A DNA stretch of 64,000 bases from Cyrtodaria siliqua (Eukaryota; Mollusca; Bivalvia; Adapedonta; Hiatellidae), in the NCBI GenBank assembly GCA_037043455.1, contig JAWPHD010000005.1:310001-374000 (forward strand). The letters are read 5' to 3'. Below, one piece after another: positions 1 through 11,330 of this stretch. The notes under the pieces were generated by a model that ran no database searches, was not told the DNA's origin, and saw nothing but the letters and a program-made list of their open reading frames with translations. The position numbers and the translations under genes are program-made. Within the stretch, counting starts at the first letter, position 1. Every line of letters begins with the position of its first letter.

Positions 1-81
1 CTACTGCCAAGATTCTTTGGGTGTATTATTTTATTTTGTGAAGTGTTTTAAATCATCGGCATGACATAGGTTGATCTTCAT

Positions 82-275
82 TACATGGTCCGAGTATTAA
101 CTTTCATACCCATCCAACCCCTTCTACAAGAAGCGAAAACGGGGTAGGCTGGGGTATTAAATAAAGCCTGAAATTCGGCTTAAAACGTTTGCTTATTGTA
201 AAAATAAATCATTTAATAGATCATTTTGAACAGGTTATCGCATTTTAAGGCGGGACCACATAATATTTTTTACAC
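82..275 (+). repeat. R3 dispersed repeat copy
   Basis: The segment around ATTAACTTTCATACCC, then CATCCAACCCCTTCT, an AATTTCGGCTTAAAA-like stretch and a GCGGGACCAC end, recurs in the same order and strand at 21465-21580, 21860-22030 and 22180-22400. The four copies differ by small indels, as expected for old dispersed copies. No coding frame is conserved between them. The family is unidentified; a non-autonomous element is the simplest reading. Confidence 0.6.
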
Positions 276-887
276 ATCATTTTTGTATTCCAATATTAGT
301 ATCAGAGATATCTCCCATTTAGTTGAAACATACTATTTCATATTTAAACATTCAAATAAAGTAAAGAGCAAGATTAAACATTACAAAAAGGGTGTTATGG
401 GTCTCAAGTTATAAAATAGGCTAAACAAATCGACAATTCCCGTGACATCAGAAAGATATAGGAAACCAAACTTTACCATTTGTAAAATTACTCCCGTTTA
501 CATTAAAATAAGAGTGAAATTATAATTTCTGTAAAACATGTAGATTACCACATGATGCTATTGTTTTTGCATATTTCTTTTGAGACTTATTGCCTTAAGA
601 TAACTGACAAGTATGTAAGTCATGTTGCCCAAGATCGCTTCTATACATATCCTAGAATCTGGTCAACGGGATTTATATGTTATGTAATTGGTAAACATAG
701 TTTTACCAGTATACTGTTAGATCAAATACAATCAAAAAATGCAATACATAGATCATAGATGGGAAGGAGTACTTTTGTGAAAATTACAGTCAGTTTATTT
801 TACTTGTATGGGTACGAGGAGATAAAACTCTGATGGTAGATTATTTATAATTTCATCATTTTTATTATAGTGTTTTTGCTTTCAACG
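276..887. other. No recognisable feature
   Basis: AT-rich DNA. Two open frames of 62 and 68 codons (226-414 and 552-758) lack recognisable motifs and look like chance frames. Confidence 0.5.
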
Positions 888-908
888 AACCTAACCCTAA
901 CCCTAACC
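888..908 (-). repeat. Interstitial telomere-like repeat
   Basis: About 3.5 units of CCCTAA (TTAGGG on the minus strand) are followed 14 bases later by degenerate units (CCCTAACTCTAACC). TTAGGG is the usual metazoan telomere repeat, including molluscs. The stretch is too short to mark a chromosome end and is probably an interstitial remnant. Confidence 0.6.
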
Positions 909-1058
909 GCAAAAGTATCCCTAACTCTAACCATTAATTTGACACGTGAAAAAACTTAACTGAAGTAATCCGGTCCTAAGATAGCAGTGTGAGAGCTAAG
1001 TCAAAGTTTAAAGTGATTTTTGTGTGCAAATGTATTCTAAATATACTGGACGTCTGGT

Positions 1059-1113
1059 GTTGTCCATGCAATTGTGTATCATCAATACGATGACACAATT
1101 GCATGGCTAACAA
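1059..1113. repeat. Hairpin (short inverted repeat)
   Basis: CCATGCAATTGTGT and ACACAATTGCATGG face each other around a ~15-base loop, with outer GTTGT/ACAAC pairing. The arms pair almost perfectly. It adjoins the R2-type segment at 1107-1411 and may be the end of a small foldback element. Confidence 0.6.
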
Positions 1114-1411
1114 CCCTCGATGAAAAAGGAGTAACCTTTTGAACTACAGTATATACCATTGTAATCTGACAGAACCAGAAGAATGAAAAGGCCATGTACA
1201 TGACATAACAAAAACATTTCGCAGTTAAATGTTAACAAAGAAAGATAAAAGTATCGGACACTGAAAGCAGCATTCAAGGACGACAGTCCACCACAAAACA
1301 CAAAAACAAACACGCAGACAAACGAAAAGGCACAAGTTATAAAACATGTAAATGACATCACAAACACAAAGGGTTGACAATAGTACTACCGCCTTGGAAC
1401 GGTCAGTAGCA
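1107..1411 (-). mobile_element. R2 family copy, minus strand
   Basis: Read on the minus strand this starts with GACCGTTCCAAGGCGGTA and continues through a GT-rich stretch (TTTGTTTTTGTGTTTTGTGG). The same terminal motif occurs at 4170-4195, 22037-22058, 25935-25971, 31905-31932 and 39649-39690. The 86- and 68-codon minus frames here are low-complexity translations of the GT-rich body. Element class unknown. Confidence 0.5.
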
Positions 1412-2139
1412 TGTATGTAAGTAAGTGGCAACAGGCTTCATCCCATTGGACTGATAGTGTCTGTTGCAGACCTTTTTCCTGACTGACTGAAACACAATGT
1501 ATAGTACACGTAACCTCACTGGTCCTCTGATTTTCTTTGATAAACGCAAATCCTGTTAAATAATTAATTTCATCAGAATAAGGCATCTAGGACCAACAAA
1601 AACAAAACACAGCGTGAATACTCCCTTGTTTAAACACGATAATAATTTTGTTTTTATATATTTATGAAACATGAAGCTTTATTAACAAAATACTTATTTA
1701 TGGATCGTTTTTTTGAAAATAAGTTGCCAAAAGTGGTTGAGAAAAAACATGTTTTTACAGAATACATATAATTTAATAGGATTTTTTTTAGCTTCTAGTA
1801 GCTGTGCTGTGATTGGAGAAACTATACACAATTCTTATGCATTAACCGAGGGTTCTTGAATATAATAATTCGTTAAATATTTAATTGGTATGGAATTTGC
1901 GATACGTTTTGTATGTCCTAAATAATTCCCAAGGCTATCGTATCGTATTTGTCCAGATAGTATTGTACACACATCTTGTATACATAGGATATGTTCGGCA
2001 TAATCGCTTATGATAAGATTAATATACGGTGAATTTTGAGAAAGAAAAAAAAGACAACAAGAACAGGTTATAAATGCATCGTTGTTAGTATATCTTCTTT
2101 ACAACTTCCAAACGTAATATTATATCATAACATCAGTCT
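1412..2139. other. No recognisable feature
   Basis: AT-rich DNA without a supported gene, repeat copy or hairpin. Confidence 0.4.
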
Positions 2140-2840
2140 ATTAAAAATAGATTTAAAAATAGAACAGGATATGTAGCATTAAATGACCACAGTCAACCAA
2201 ATGCACAACAAAACAAACAACACCATACACTATGTACAGCGGTCATGTCATAGTGATAGCTATAGGTTGAATGTCAAAGAGGCATGAGCTATAACAGTAG
2301 AAACAAGTTTGATTGAAACTGTTGCTGCCGTGCAAGCCATCTAGCCGGTATAAGCAAAACTCAAAACAGTATGAACATTTGAGCCATCCCGCAAATGATA
2401 TGCATATGACGATGAACATGAAACATTCAGTGATGTATTTTCATGCATGACCAGCGGCGGATGGTCCCAATTTCTAAAATATACGAGAAAACAATGGGTG
2501 AAATCAACAAAATCGAGTTTAGTTGGGAGCACAGATTATGAAGCCAACGTGTCACAGGTAACAGTCAAAATACTCAATTAAAAATCAGACAACATATCCT
2601 AAGGCGTGATTAAACAATACTCAGAACATTTAAAAGCTAGATTAGTGGAACCACCTTTTCAAATTAACGTAAGAAATCACAATTATTTGAGAATGTACCC
2701 CTGATATCATATATATATATAAATATTGGGCTCATCAATCTCCAAAGCTCGGAATGAATAACTGCTGTGAAAGAAGGCACGGGGAACGTTTTACCGCCGT
2801 CACACTGTGTCAGCGTATGAAGTATATCATCAAGAAGTAA
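2140..2840 (+). mobile_element. R1 transposon body, degraded copy
   Basis: From about 2300 the sequence follows 15775-16240 in order: TTTGATTGAAACTGTT, then GAGCCATCCCG, then GAGAAAACAATG, TGATTAAACAATAC and finally GGCACGGGGA before a CACACTG end. It is an old copy of the interior of the long-TIR element at 15710-16386, with one TIR partly preserved and the other lost. The first ~100 bases (GAACAGGATATGTAGC) resemble R9. No transposase frame is visible. Confidence 0.6.
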
Positions 2841-3527
2841 AAGAAGGAATTTAAAAATTGCATCAATTTTAAGTAATTATAACAGTTACAATATACCTAC
2901 TTCTGGCATTTTTCAGATTTATATTATATAAATATAACACAGGTCTAATCATCTTCTTCGATACAAAACATATCGAAACTAAACGAAAATGGAAATTTTT
3001 TTAGTAAACATACTATTTCTATTATGGTCTGGTTAATGATAGTAATAAACAAAACTCTGACGTTTTCCAAAGTGTATAGCGTCTATAAGACCGGTTATTT
3101 GTTCGACAAAAGGTCATATACTATCCATTTGGTCAACGCGGAGGTGATATCGATACGGGCTTGATTACGTTGTTTACGTGTTTCGATAGGATTATTTCTA
3201 TTTGGTGACATGGTGACTATTTTCTATTTCCAATAAAAAAACGACAACAGCATCACTTTTATTTTGTAAATCAAAACAATAACAATTGCTTGTTTTTTAA
3301 AGAGACTGGAGGGGATGTCGAGATCTGTTTAACACATTGTCACGCAAAGAAACAATACCAACACGTCAACACAAAGAGCTTTATTTCGCTTTTGTTTAAC
3401 ACCTTTGTCAAGAAGCTGATTTTTATGTTCTGTTTATATTTCACAATGTGTAGTGTTTTGTTCTTTTAAACCAGTGACCAGATTTTAGAAATAACGAAAC
3501 ATGTATGTCATCTTCAATATTATCTTT
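2841..3527. other. No recognisable feature
   Basis: AT-rich DNA; nothing supported on either strand. Confidence 0.4.
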
Positions 3528-4345
3528 AAAAGTAGGTATAAATGTCGAACAGGAAATGTAGCTTTCACTTAAAACCAAACGACAATTACAATGTTAATAA
3601 AAGGCAAGGCATTTGGCATCACACCACAAAAGGGTTAGTCTCGAGCGCTAGCGAGCCTCTGGACTCACTGTTTTTTTAAAATATTTGACCGATAGACGGC
3701 GCCAACCGTCAAAACTGACTGCGTCATTTTGATTGCAACATCAAAGTGCACGTTGAATTACGCGCAACACTAGTTCCAATGGGATGTGTGTACGTCCTTA
3801 TTAAATATACCATAAACTTCGTTTTATTGTAGTTTCTCTAATAACATAATATAATCTTACAAAATGATGTTTAAAATTTAATTTTTAGCATTAATCGTGA
3901 TCCGCTGACTTTGTTTTGAGTAATTTTATTGCACAACATTGCGCGTAACGTCACGTAATTGTTGATGCCATCGTGACGTATGGGGTGATTCCCATGGATT
4001 TCCATAACAAACTGAAGTTGACCAATCAAAGGCCGGTGATTTTGTATGTCCACACCTCGTTTTGATGACAACATTTTTAAAGAAGCTTTACTCCAGACCA
4101 TTGTTTGGACTTCTTTGAGAGAAGTCTCGCGAGAGGTCTGGATGATCGAGACTGCAAAAGGGTCGGCAATATATCGCCTTGGAACGGTCAGTAGCAAAAC
4201 AAACTGATGGGTTTGAACGAGTTTTTCTAGGATACACCAAACAACGCTCTTAACCTATTGCCATCCCAGTAAAACGCGACTGTGTAAATAAATAAATCCC
4301 CGCGAGGTTATATTATCTAACAAACAACGCAGCATTAATACGAGA
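3528..4345 (+). repeat. R9 repeat split by younger insertions
   Basis: The ends (3528-3640, starting AAAAGTAGGTATAAA, and 4225-4345, containing TTATATTATCTAACAAACAA) match two adjacent parts of the repeat at 7918-8165. The middle is absent from that copy. It holds R6 sequence (3880-4060) and an R2 terminus (4170-4195), so it is best read as later insertions. A 108-codon minus frame at 3871-4197 crosses these junctions and is not a credible gene. Confidence 0.5.
3880..4060 (-). repeat. R6 dispersed repeat, minus copy
   Basis: On the minus strand CAGTTTGTTATGG, then CGTCACGAT and AATTACGTGACGTTACGCG match the + strand at 43845-43985 over about 130 bases. It is CpG-rich (CGTCACG, ACGTGACG) compared with its surroundings. 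Unidentified dispersed element. Confidence 0.55.
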
Positions 4346-5789
4346 TGTGTTCAACTTATAATTGAACACTTTTGTTTAAGATGGGTTTTTTCAGCGGAAG
4401 TGATTATCATAAAAATGCGTGATTTAATGATGTGAAACTCTCATTTAGAACGTATGCACTTACAAATAATCTCCAATTTCACGCGGTTCGTTTTAAATTC
4501 CATTTTGAATTAGGTGTACACTATTTTCCAATTTTAAACCTATATGTTTCTGTTGCCGTGGAGTTTTACATTAAACCAAATAATTCCACTAAATGCATAT
4601 CATAATTGTTTATAACTGTCTCTATAATTTAAATATGATCGTAAAACCTATTGTGTTTTTTAAGACAAAAATATACATGTTGAATTAAAATCTCGACTTT
4701 TTAAAGCAATATTAGGAAATTGACAGATAATAGGGCAGTTTGCTCGTATGTTACTGATAATTTTATAAATTAACCAAAATAACAATTTAAATCATATTTT
4801 CTGATATAAAAAAAATGAACAGTTATTGTAGATATCATATACCTTATAAAGATATCTTTGGTAAAAAATTATATATTAATTTCATGATTATTTGCACATG
4901 TGTGTGTTTTGCCACTAAATTTTAAGTTTTTTCTATCTTTTCTTTTAAGAAACTTATGAAACTTGTTTTTTTTTTTTATAGCGGTGGAAATCACAAAAAT
5001 CCCTGCATTTGATGTTTTGAACTAGAAGCTTTCGTAAATTTAATCATTTTCGTAGTTGAATTTCATGTTAATTTTCGTTGAAATCTTGAAATCGACATAG
5101 GACAAGGTATGATAATGGGGTATTTTGGCGCCCAGTATGTTCAAAATGCAAAAATATAATATTTTCATATAATCCGTTGCCGTACATTTTGATGTAAATT
5201 GATCATAATCTATATTCAAAATATATTTTTGTTTATTTTATTTATCTAGAAAAACAAACAGGGTCTAAAAAAAATGCGTTTTTGGTAATTTTGTTCTACT
5301 TTGTAGATTTTGGACCTTTCTGGGCAAGATTTTGATCCTAAACATATAGAGCGCATCTACGAGCAGACAGAGCTTTTGGCTGCTGATGCATCCCTATAAA
5401 GTACCTTTTTCAACAAAAAATCAGCTGTACTCGAGGTTGCGCTCTGTATTTCTAAGACCAAAACCTGATTGAAACTGCTGAAAATGTCATTTTTTTGAAA
5501 GAAAAGGCCTTGTTTGTGAGGCTCTTAAACTCATTTTGAGCCTTAAAACGTACTTGTAATGAGTTTTAATATTGATTCAGTTCATTTGTAACTAAACTAG
5601 ATATTCACAACTTGTGCATTAAACTCTTTCATATTTGGGGCCAATTTTGTCCCTTATCATACATAGTCCTTTCAAAAAAAGCATATTAGACTTTATTACG
5701 TTCAGGCATGGACATATCAGAATATTATAACCTTAAACGACCTTTTAAAAGCATTTGTCTTATAATTTGTATTGCAGATATTTTTATAA
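4346..5789. other. AT-rich, no recognisable feature
   Basis: Over 1.4 kb of AT-rich DNA without a long open frame, repeat copy from elsewhere in the window, or hairpin that I can support. Confidence 0.4.
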
Positions 5790-6492
5790 TTGAAGATTTT
5801 TGCTTCAAAATGTCATTCTCTACCCTTTTTCAAAAATACGGATGCAGCAACATTAGGAAGCACATTATGGTATGACGCCTACGTTACGTCAATGTTTTAT
5901 CTCTGGAACTCGGCAGCACCAATTAGTATACTACTGAGGAGGATGTTGTTTCCACACATATCACTCGGTGCACTACTTTCAAGGCTGGGGTAGACGAAAA
6001 GCATAACAAACTGCCTACTATGTACTGGATTCCTAAATTACATAAAAATCCATATAAGGCCCGCTTTATTTCGAATGCTAGTGCCTGCACTACAACAAAC
6101 ATCTCTAAACTTTTAACTTCTTGTCTTACTGCCGTTAAAGATCACGTTAAACGATATTGATAAAAGAGTATGATAATGGACCTTATGAAAACTCTGGGAT
6201 TAATTTATTTTGGTCTAGACATTCTTGATAATTTTTTCGATAAACGACATGTTTCATCTATAAGCACTTATGATTTCTCGACACTATATACAATTTTACC
6301 ACATCATCTTATCAAAGACAAGCTATTTTCTCTTATCAAAAAAATATTCCCTAGAGAAAATATTACATTTTTGGCCTGTAATAATATTCAAGCGTTGTTT
6401 ACTAAGGGCAGTTTAGACATTTATACTATGGGACTTGCATTGAAGTTTGTGAAGCACTCATCTTCCTATTAGATAAAATTTGTCTATAAACG
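5790..6492 (+). pseudogene. Penelope-like reverse transcriptase relic
   Basis: Three frames join into one degraded RT. From 5990 the + strand reads PTMYWIPKLHKNPYKARFIS and then a stretch ending LLTSCLTAVKDHV. After a frameshift near 6160, 6170-6440 reads STYDFSTLYTILPHHLIKDK. After another shift, VCEALIFLLDKICL ends at a stop near 6492. The DFSTLYT motif carries the first catalytic Asp of an RT palm. This WIPKLHK...DFSTLYT style is, from memory, that of Penelope-like elements of aquatic invertebrates. The thumb, the second catalytic motif and any GIY-YIG endonuclease are missing. Frames at 5790-5993 may be upstream remains. RT origin is clear; the clade is less sure. Confidence 0.7.
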
Positions 6493-7917
6493 GTGGTTCT
6501 TGTGCATAAAAGCAAGGCATAAATGACTAGGTAATCTGTTGCAATGATTTTCTAAATTTGTTTGTGTATATTATGCATGATATCTGGACAAGAAAGGGGC
6601 AATGCACTCAGACAAGGTCCTACTCGCAGTCCTAATCAACGGAGTGTCATATGTTGTTTTAAGGAGGTTGGCTGGGAAAGGACGTAGTGCTGAGATTTTT
6701 CTTCATTCTTATTTAAAGCTTCTTTGGTATCATTTAGATGAAAAATTATCCAAAAAAGGCTAGGTTACCACACTTTTATTCCCACTAGACGTCATTGAAG
6801 AAGGCATATATTCCTAACTTCAAAATTTCAATAAAAAGAGGAAAAATATAGTCATTGAATATTTTTACAATTGTTTTCATAACATTACGTTTATCATGTT
6901 TATTGAAAAACAACAATTATTTTTCGATTGCATGTATACATATCTTTCAAATCATACAAAATCAATTGTAATCCTCATTTGTCTTTTTACAAAAAAAATC
7001 AATCCTTAATTATCTCCAGTTGCGCATATACTACTTCTCGGGGATTACAATCGCACAAATGTGCTTCTTTATAAATACTAAGCCGATTAGAAACAAACAT
7101 GTCTGTTGCAATGACTTACCAGATAAGGAAACTAATGCTTAGTAATATTTAAATTTCATTTGTCAGAGGACTTGAAATAATAAGACATAAATAAGATTCA
7201 TAAGCAAAGACGTTTTTTTTATTTTTGCGATAATTTATATAGGATAAGAGAATATATACAAAGTATAATACAGGTTTAAACGACATTGAATGAAAGATTT
7301 AAATGCATAGACCCAAATTCGTCCTACTTTCTATAACATACATATGTTTTGACAATAGACATGATAGAAGGGAAATGGTATACTTTTATCAGAGAGGACA
7401 CTGCTTAACTGCTGCATTATGCTAGTTGGATATACGTGCTTTACATTATTTCTCAAAATAAAAGAGCACCAGTTATAAATACCTATATATAGATGTGAAA
7501 AGTCAGCATTTTATAATTATATAGAGAAAATGATATGGCACACAAGCTATACTGTTATTTGTGCTGATAATAACACACATAGTGCCGTCATAAGGCGCCT
7601 AATTTTAACCGATACTAAAGTGCAACAAACACTTAATATCAACGGAAATACAATATTGATTACAAGACATGTTAAGGTTTCCGACTGATATCTAATTACC
7701 GCGGTCTGATATCTTGGTTGATGACAAACTAACCACGTAATAACCTCTATGTATAACACAGTAAGACAGTAAAGTGTGCGGCCATGCAAATGGGGGCCTC
7801 CAGATATGTATGTAGACACGCTGGATGGGTGTTGTTTCATCTTATAAATGCTTCGCCCTTAAATACGTTTAACTATACTCCAACATAATCTGATATACAT
7901 AATTGTCCGGTGTTTTC
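6493..7917. other. No recognisable feature
   Basis: AT-rich DNA following the RT relic. A 97-codon minus frame at 7547-7840 has no recognisable motif. No repeat copy identified. Confidence 0.4.
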
Positions 7918-8165
7918 TGTTAAAAGTAGGTATAAAAACAGAACACAGTCAATTAAAAACACAAATAAAAACAAATACAATTACAAAGCTACTAAGAAAC
8001 AAGGCAATTAACATCGCAGGGTCGCTTGGCTTTACACCAGGTCCGATAGTGCACCAACTCTCACTCGTATCCAATTGTCATCCGAATAAAACGGGACAAT
8101 GTTAATACAGAAATCACCGCCAGATTATATTCTCTAACAAACAAGGCAGCAGTAATAAGCAATGT
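7918..8165 (+). repeat. R9 dispersed repeat, uninterrupted copy
   Basis: AAAAGTAGGTATAAA, an A-rich stretch with ACAATTACAA, and TTATATTCTCTAACAAACAA occur in the order seen split at 3528-4345. This copy shows the uninterrupted state. It has no coding potential. Confidence 0.5.
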
Positions 8166-8645
8166 AAGCATAAGCATAGCTGATCATGTATGTATGAATA
8201 TAAAAATGAAAGTCTAGAAAGCCACAAGATAAGCATTCAACAACTTGGCAGAAGCCAGAGCAACAAGGGAATAAACCATTAAAGTTACAAGACAAGATTT
8301 AAGACAAACATCAATCGCTACCATCCCTTGAGGACTTAGGTAGACTTAACCTATACCAATGATATAATTATCATTGGCGAGCTGCACAATTATGTTTTAG
8401 CACTTAGCCTTGTTTGTTACTTAGTTCTACTAGCCTATGGGCACACGATTTGATTGAATCCATATCCTTGGGTGTCCGTAGTCAACATTCGTCTTTCGTA
8501 GGTACATTCATGTTTACGCGATAACCTGTTCTTTTAGAGACTATTTTTCTCTTCTTTTACTATTATCAGTCTACACTAACAGGATAGGTATTTATATTCT
8601 TAAGAGCAATGCTCACGTGTCGCAGTGCAGAAGGTTTCACTGTAT
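8166..8645. other. No recognisable feature
   Basis: Nothing supported. It ends at the TIR of the next element. Confidence 0.4.
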
Positions 8646-9418
8646 GCCCCAGTCAGACCAACCACGAATGCCTGTACGAATCCACTACGGATGGATTCGT
8701 AGTGAATCCGTAGTGTATCCTGGGTTATTCGTGGTTATTCGTAGTAGTTCGTATGTATCTGTGGACCCACCCCGAGAGTTTTGGACATGTCCAAAACTCT
8801 CGGGGTCAGCACCACGATTTTTCCATCCGTAGAGCATCCTTAGTGGGTTCGCAGCGATTCGTAGTGATTCGTAGTGATTCGTAGAACATTACAGGCATAC
8901 CGGGAATGACCACGCTTACTACGACCTACCACGACCTACTACGACCTACTACGAGGACATTAGGGTTTCAGTATGGTTATCTCACGGTTGGAGCATGGTT
9001 TAGTACGATCTGTACACGAACTTGTACGGCCTATTACGATCTAGTACGGTTTCATCGCGAATAAGGCCGAATGGCTGAAATGCAGGCCTTTATATTGCGC
9101 GATTGCGGACCCCGTGGGGAACCGTGACACGCTCGTGACACTCCATACTAGTCCGTACTAGTTCGTAGTTGCCCGTAGTAGTCCGTACTCGAACCGTAGT
9201 GGAACCGTAGTGGTTCCAGTCATTTACACATGTCAACCGCGGTGTTTCCTGTGCCAACCTTGCTGCTCCTAACTGTTACCGTACTCAACCGTACTCAAAC
9301 CATAATGTATTCGTAGTAGTTATTAGTATGTTTTGAGAAATGCCCATCCGGGGAGCATCCGTGAGGTGGACAACCGTACTGGCTTCGGGGAGACATTCGT
9401 GGTTTGTCTGACTGGGCC
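8646..9418. mobile_element. TIR element with reiterated TTCGTAGT interior
   Basis: The left end CCCAGTCAGACCAACCACG and the complement of the right end, CCCAGTCAGACAAACCACG, form ~23-base terminal inverted repeats. Both continue into GAATG. The ~770-bp interior is made of degenerate reiterations of TTCGTAGTGA (left half) and of their complement, such as ACGACCTACT (8925-8960), with further mixed units to 9330. A 36-bp perfect palindrome lies at 8770-8805. There is no transposase frame, so it is a non-autonomous DNA transposon. I see no clear target-site duplication. The 71-codon frame at 8617-8832 is spurious. The element at 48712-49421 has the same design and a related terminus. Confidence 0.7.
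8770..8805. repeat. Perfect 36-bp palindrome
   Basis: CCCCGAGAGTTTTGGACA is followed at once by its exact reverse complement, with no loop. It sits inside the TIR element at 8646-9418 and is more GC-rich than the unit motif around it, so it is not one of the reiterated units. Confidence 0.85.
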
Positions 9419-9668
9419 ATTACGGTCGTATCGGTTATCTACATTGAATATGCGAGTTTCGTTTTAATTTAAGGAAGGTACTGGTCGTGAGCTTATGTAA
9501 ACATATTTGTATATTATAAACTATTTTTTTCAGACACATATATATATGATGACCATTGCTACTCTCCTTTTTTTAAGTTTTACTTCTTCTTGGAAATGTG
9601 TCCCAATTACGGTTATTTTATATAAAATATCAAAGTGTCACGTGACAGTTTTATAAAATAAATTATAA

Positions 9669-10243
9669 CACAAAATCAGTACATTGAAGATCGGGAATTC
9701 CAACACGAGGTATAATTATTTTTATTGGAGAGCCGAGGTTCCAATTAAAACAATTATACAGAGGTTTGGAATTTCTTAACCGGATACCCATGAATTATTC
9801 TTTCTCTTGCGTATCATTTACATTCTGCGAGTTGACGTCGCCAACTGCTAATATTGTGCATGTTTATTTACACAAAGACGTCATACAACTGTCATTGTTG
9901 ATATCAGCGCGAGATCTTCCCTCATGTGTAATATCAGGCTTTCTTGCATACCAGATAAGGTTATCCACGATTTACATGGTGGAAAGAAAGTCTTATCGTT
10001 ATAGGTAAAGATAAAAGTCACGCGCGCACCAACTTCCTGTGTGCAGGAAAACATGCAAAACGTTAGTAGCGGGCGGCGTCACCGCACAACATGTCTCTGA
10101 TATGTAAGAAAAAGAATCTATCATGGGCAGAGCATCGGTTCCGATAAAAAACGTATATCTCGGGCTGGAATTCCCTATCTTCACCAGATACCCATGAAAG
10201 CTTCTTATATTCTATCACGTATTTAAAACGCGTATAACCTTAT
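9669..10243. repeat. Interleaved inverted repeats (foldback element)
   Basis: The + strand at 9675-9880 (GAAGATCGGGAATTCCA, CCCATGA, TTCTTTCTCTTGCGTAT, GTGCATGTTTATTTACAC) matches the minus strand of 10015-10195 in the same order, with about 70% identity by eye. A second pair, ATACCAGATAAGGTTAT at 9948 and ATAACCTTATCCGGTAT at 10224, is interleaved with it. A short echo of one arm (TTCATGGGTATCCGGTGAAG) recurs at 10500-10523. The 80- and 61-codon frames here are translations of the arms. Confidence 0.55.
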
Positions 10244-10260
10244 CCGGTATGCTACAATAA

Positions 10261-10380
10261 TTTATCGGTGAATAAAACACAGTCGTTCGGATGCGAGTAA
10301 TTAAATCACGAGTGCGTTAGCTCGAGTGATTTAATTACTACGCATCCGAACTACTGACTGTGTTTTATTCACCGATAAAA
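10261..10380. repeat. Long near-perfect hairpin
   Basis: Arms of about 55 bases start TTTATCGGTGAATAAAACAC and mirror at GTGTTTTATTCACCGATAAA. The centre is around GAGTGCGTTAGCTCGAG. A few mismatches lie next to CGGATGCG/CGCATCCG. It would fold into one long stem and looks like a foldback MITE. It adjoins the inverted repeats at 9669-10243. Confidence 0.75.
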
Positions 10381-11059
10381 CACACTGTCAGGTACATATT
10401 TATTATTTCTTAAATATTGATTTTCAGAAAGGTTCAAAGCAAGTTATTTTACATATAACTAAGTATTGATTATACTGCACCAATAATATATTTAAAAACG
10501 TTCATGGGTATCCGGTGAAGAAAATGAAAAACGAAGAAAAATGTGAAAATTCTAAATTTTATTTAATGATATGCAAGCAGTCAAATGGATGTGCTATATT
10601 TAATGCTTGATATAAAACTTAAGATTGCCGTGTGTTCCTTTAAGGGTAAACTCTTGTCCTAGACTCTAGAGTACATGTTCTCATGCATATTTCTCATCGA
10701 ACTGACCAATACCTCGATCATTGCTGATTGCCAATGTGTGTGGCATCAAAACTACACTGGATAAATTGGAAATCGATTGCAATCGTTTACAAATAAAGTA
10801 AATAGCTACCAGTACATGTATGCTCTTATTTCGAGATACATGTAACATGTAAAGTGCCTGTCAAAGTAAACAATTAGCGTTAAATTTGTTTGTTCTTTAA
10901 ATGAGTAAGTTGCTATTATTATCTGTTGATGTCTTGTATTTGAAATAAATATGTACTTTATTGGTAAAATTATTAGAAAAGGGTGTAATTATTTTAAATT
11001 AACTCTCGTCAATCTGAAGAGCAGTCATATATATCCATGATATGATATATATCCATGAT
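10381..11059. other. No recognisable feature
   Basis: AT-rich apart from the short arm echo at 10500-10523. ATATATCCATGATAT is repeated twice at 11028-11062, next to the R1 fragment. Confidence 0.4.
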
Positions 11060-11330
11060 ATATAATGGACCTTTAGAAACGGCCGAACACGATAGATATG
11101 AAATATTGCAGTCTCGGTTTGATTGAAACTGTTCATGAACTGTAGTAAAATATGCTTGCTACCGTTCACGCCCACTAGCCCCGGGTTGAGCAGAACTCAA
11201 TATTAATAAAAAACAATAGTACTGAATTTTAACCATCCCGAAGATGGCATGCATACGGCGGTGGACATGCTATATTTAATGTCATCATTCCATGTCCAGC
11301 GGTGTATTCATTTTGCAAAGAGCGTTTATC
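11060..11330 (+). mobile_element. R1 transposon fragment (TIR and subterminal part)
   Basis: It begins GGACCTTTAGAAACGGCCGA and runs through TTGCAGTCTCGGTTTGATTG and CCCCGGGTTGAGCAGAAC to a CATCCCGAAGATGGCATGC stretch. The same order is found at 15710-15930 and, inverted, at 43465-43700. The other end is missing. Confidence 0.65.

Noticed and set aside
3871..4197. 108-codon minus ORF
   Set aside because: Spans the R6/R2 insertion junctions and is not conserved in the other copies.
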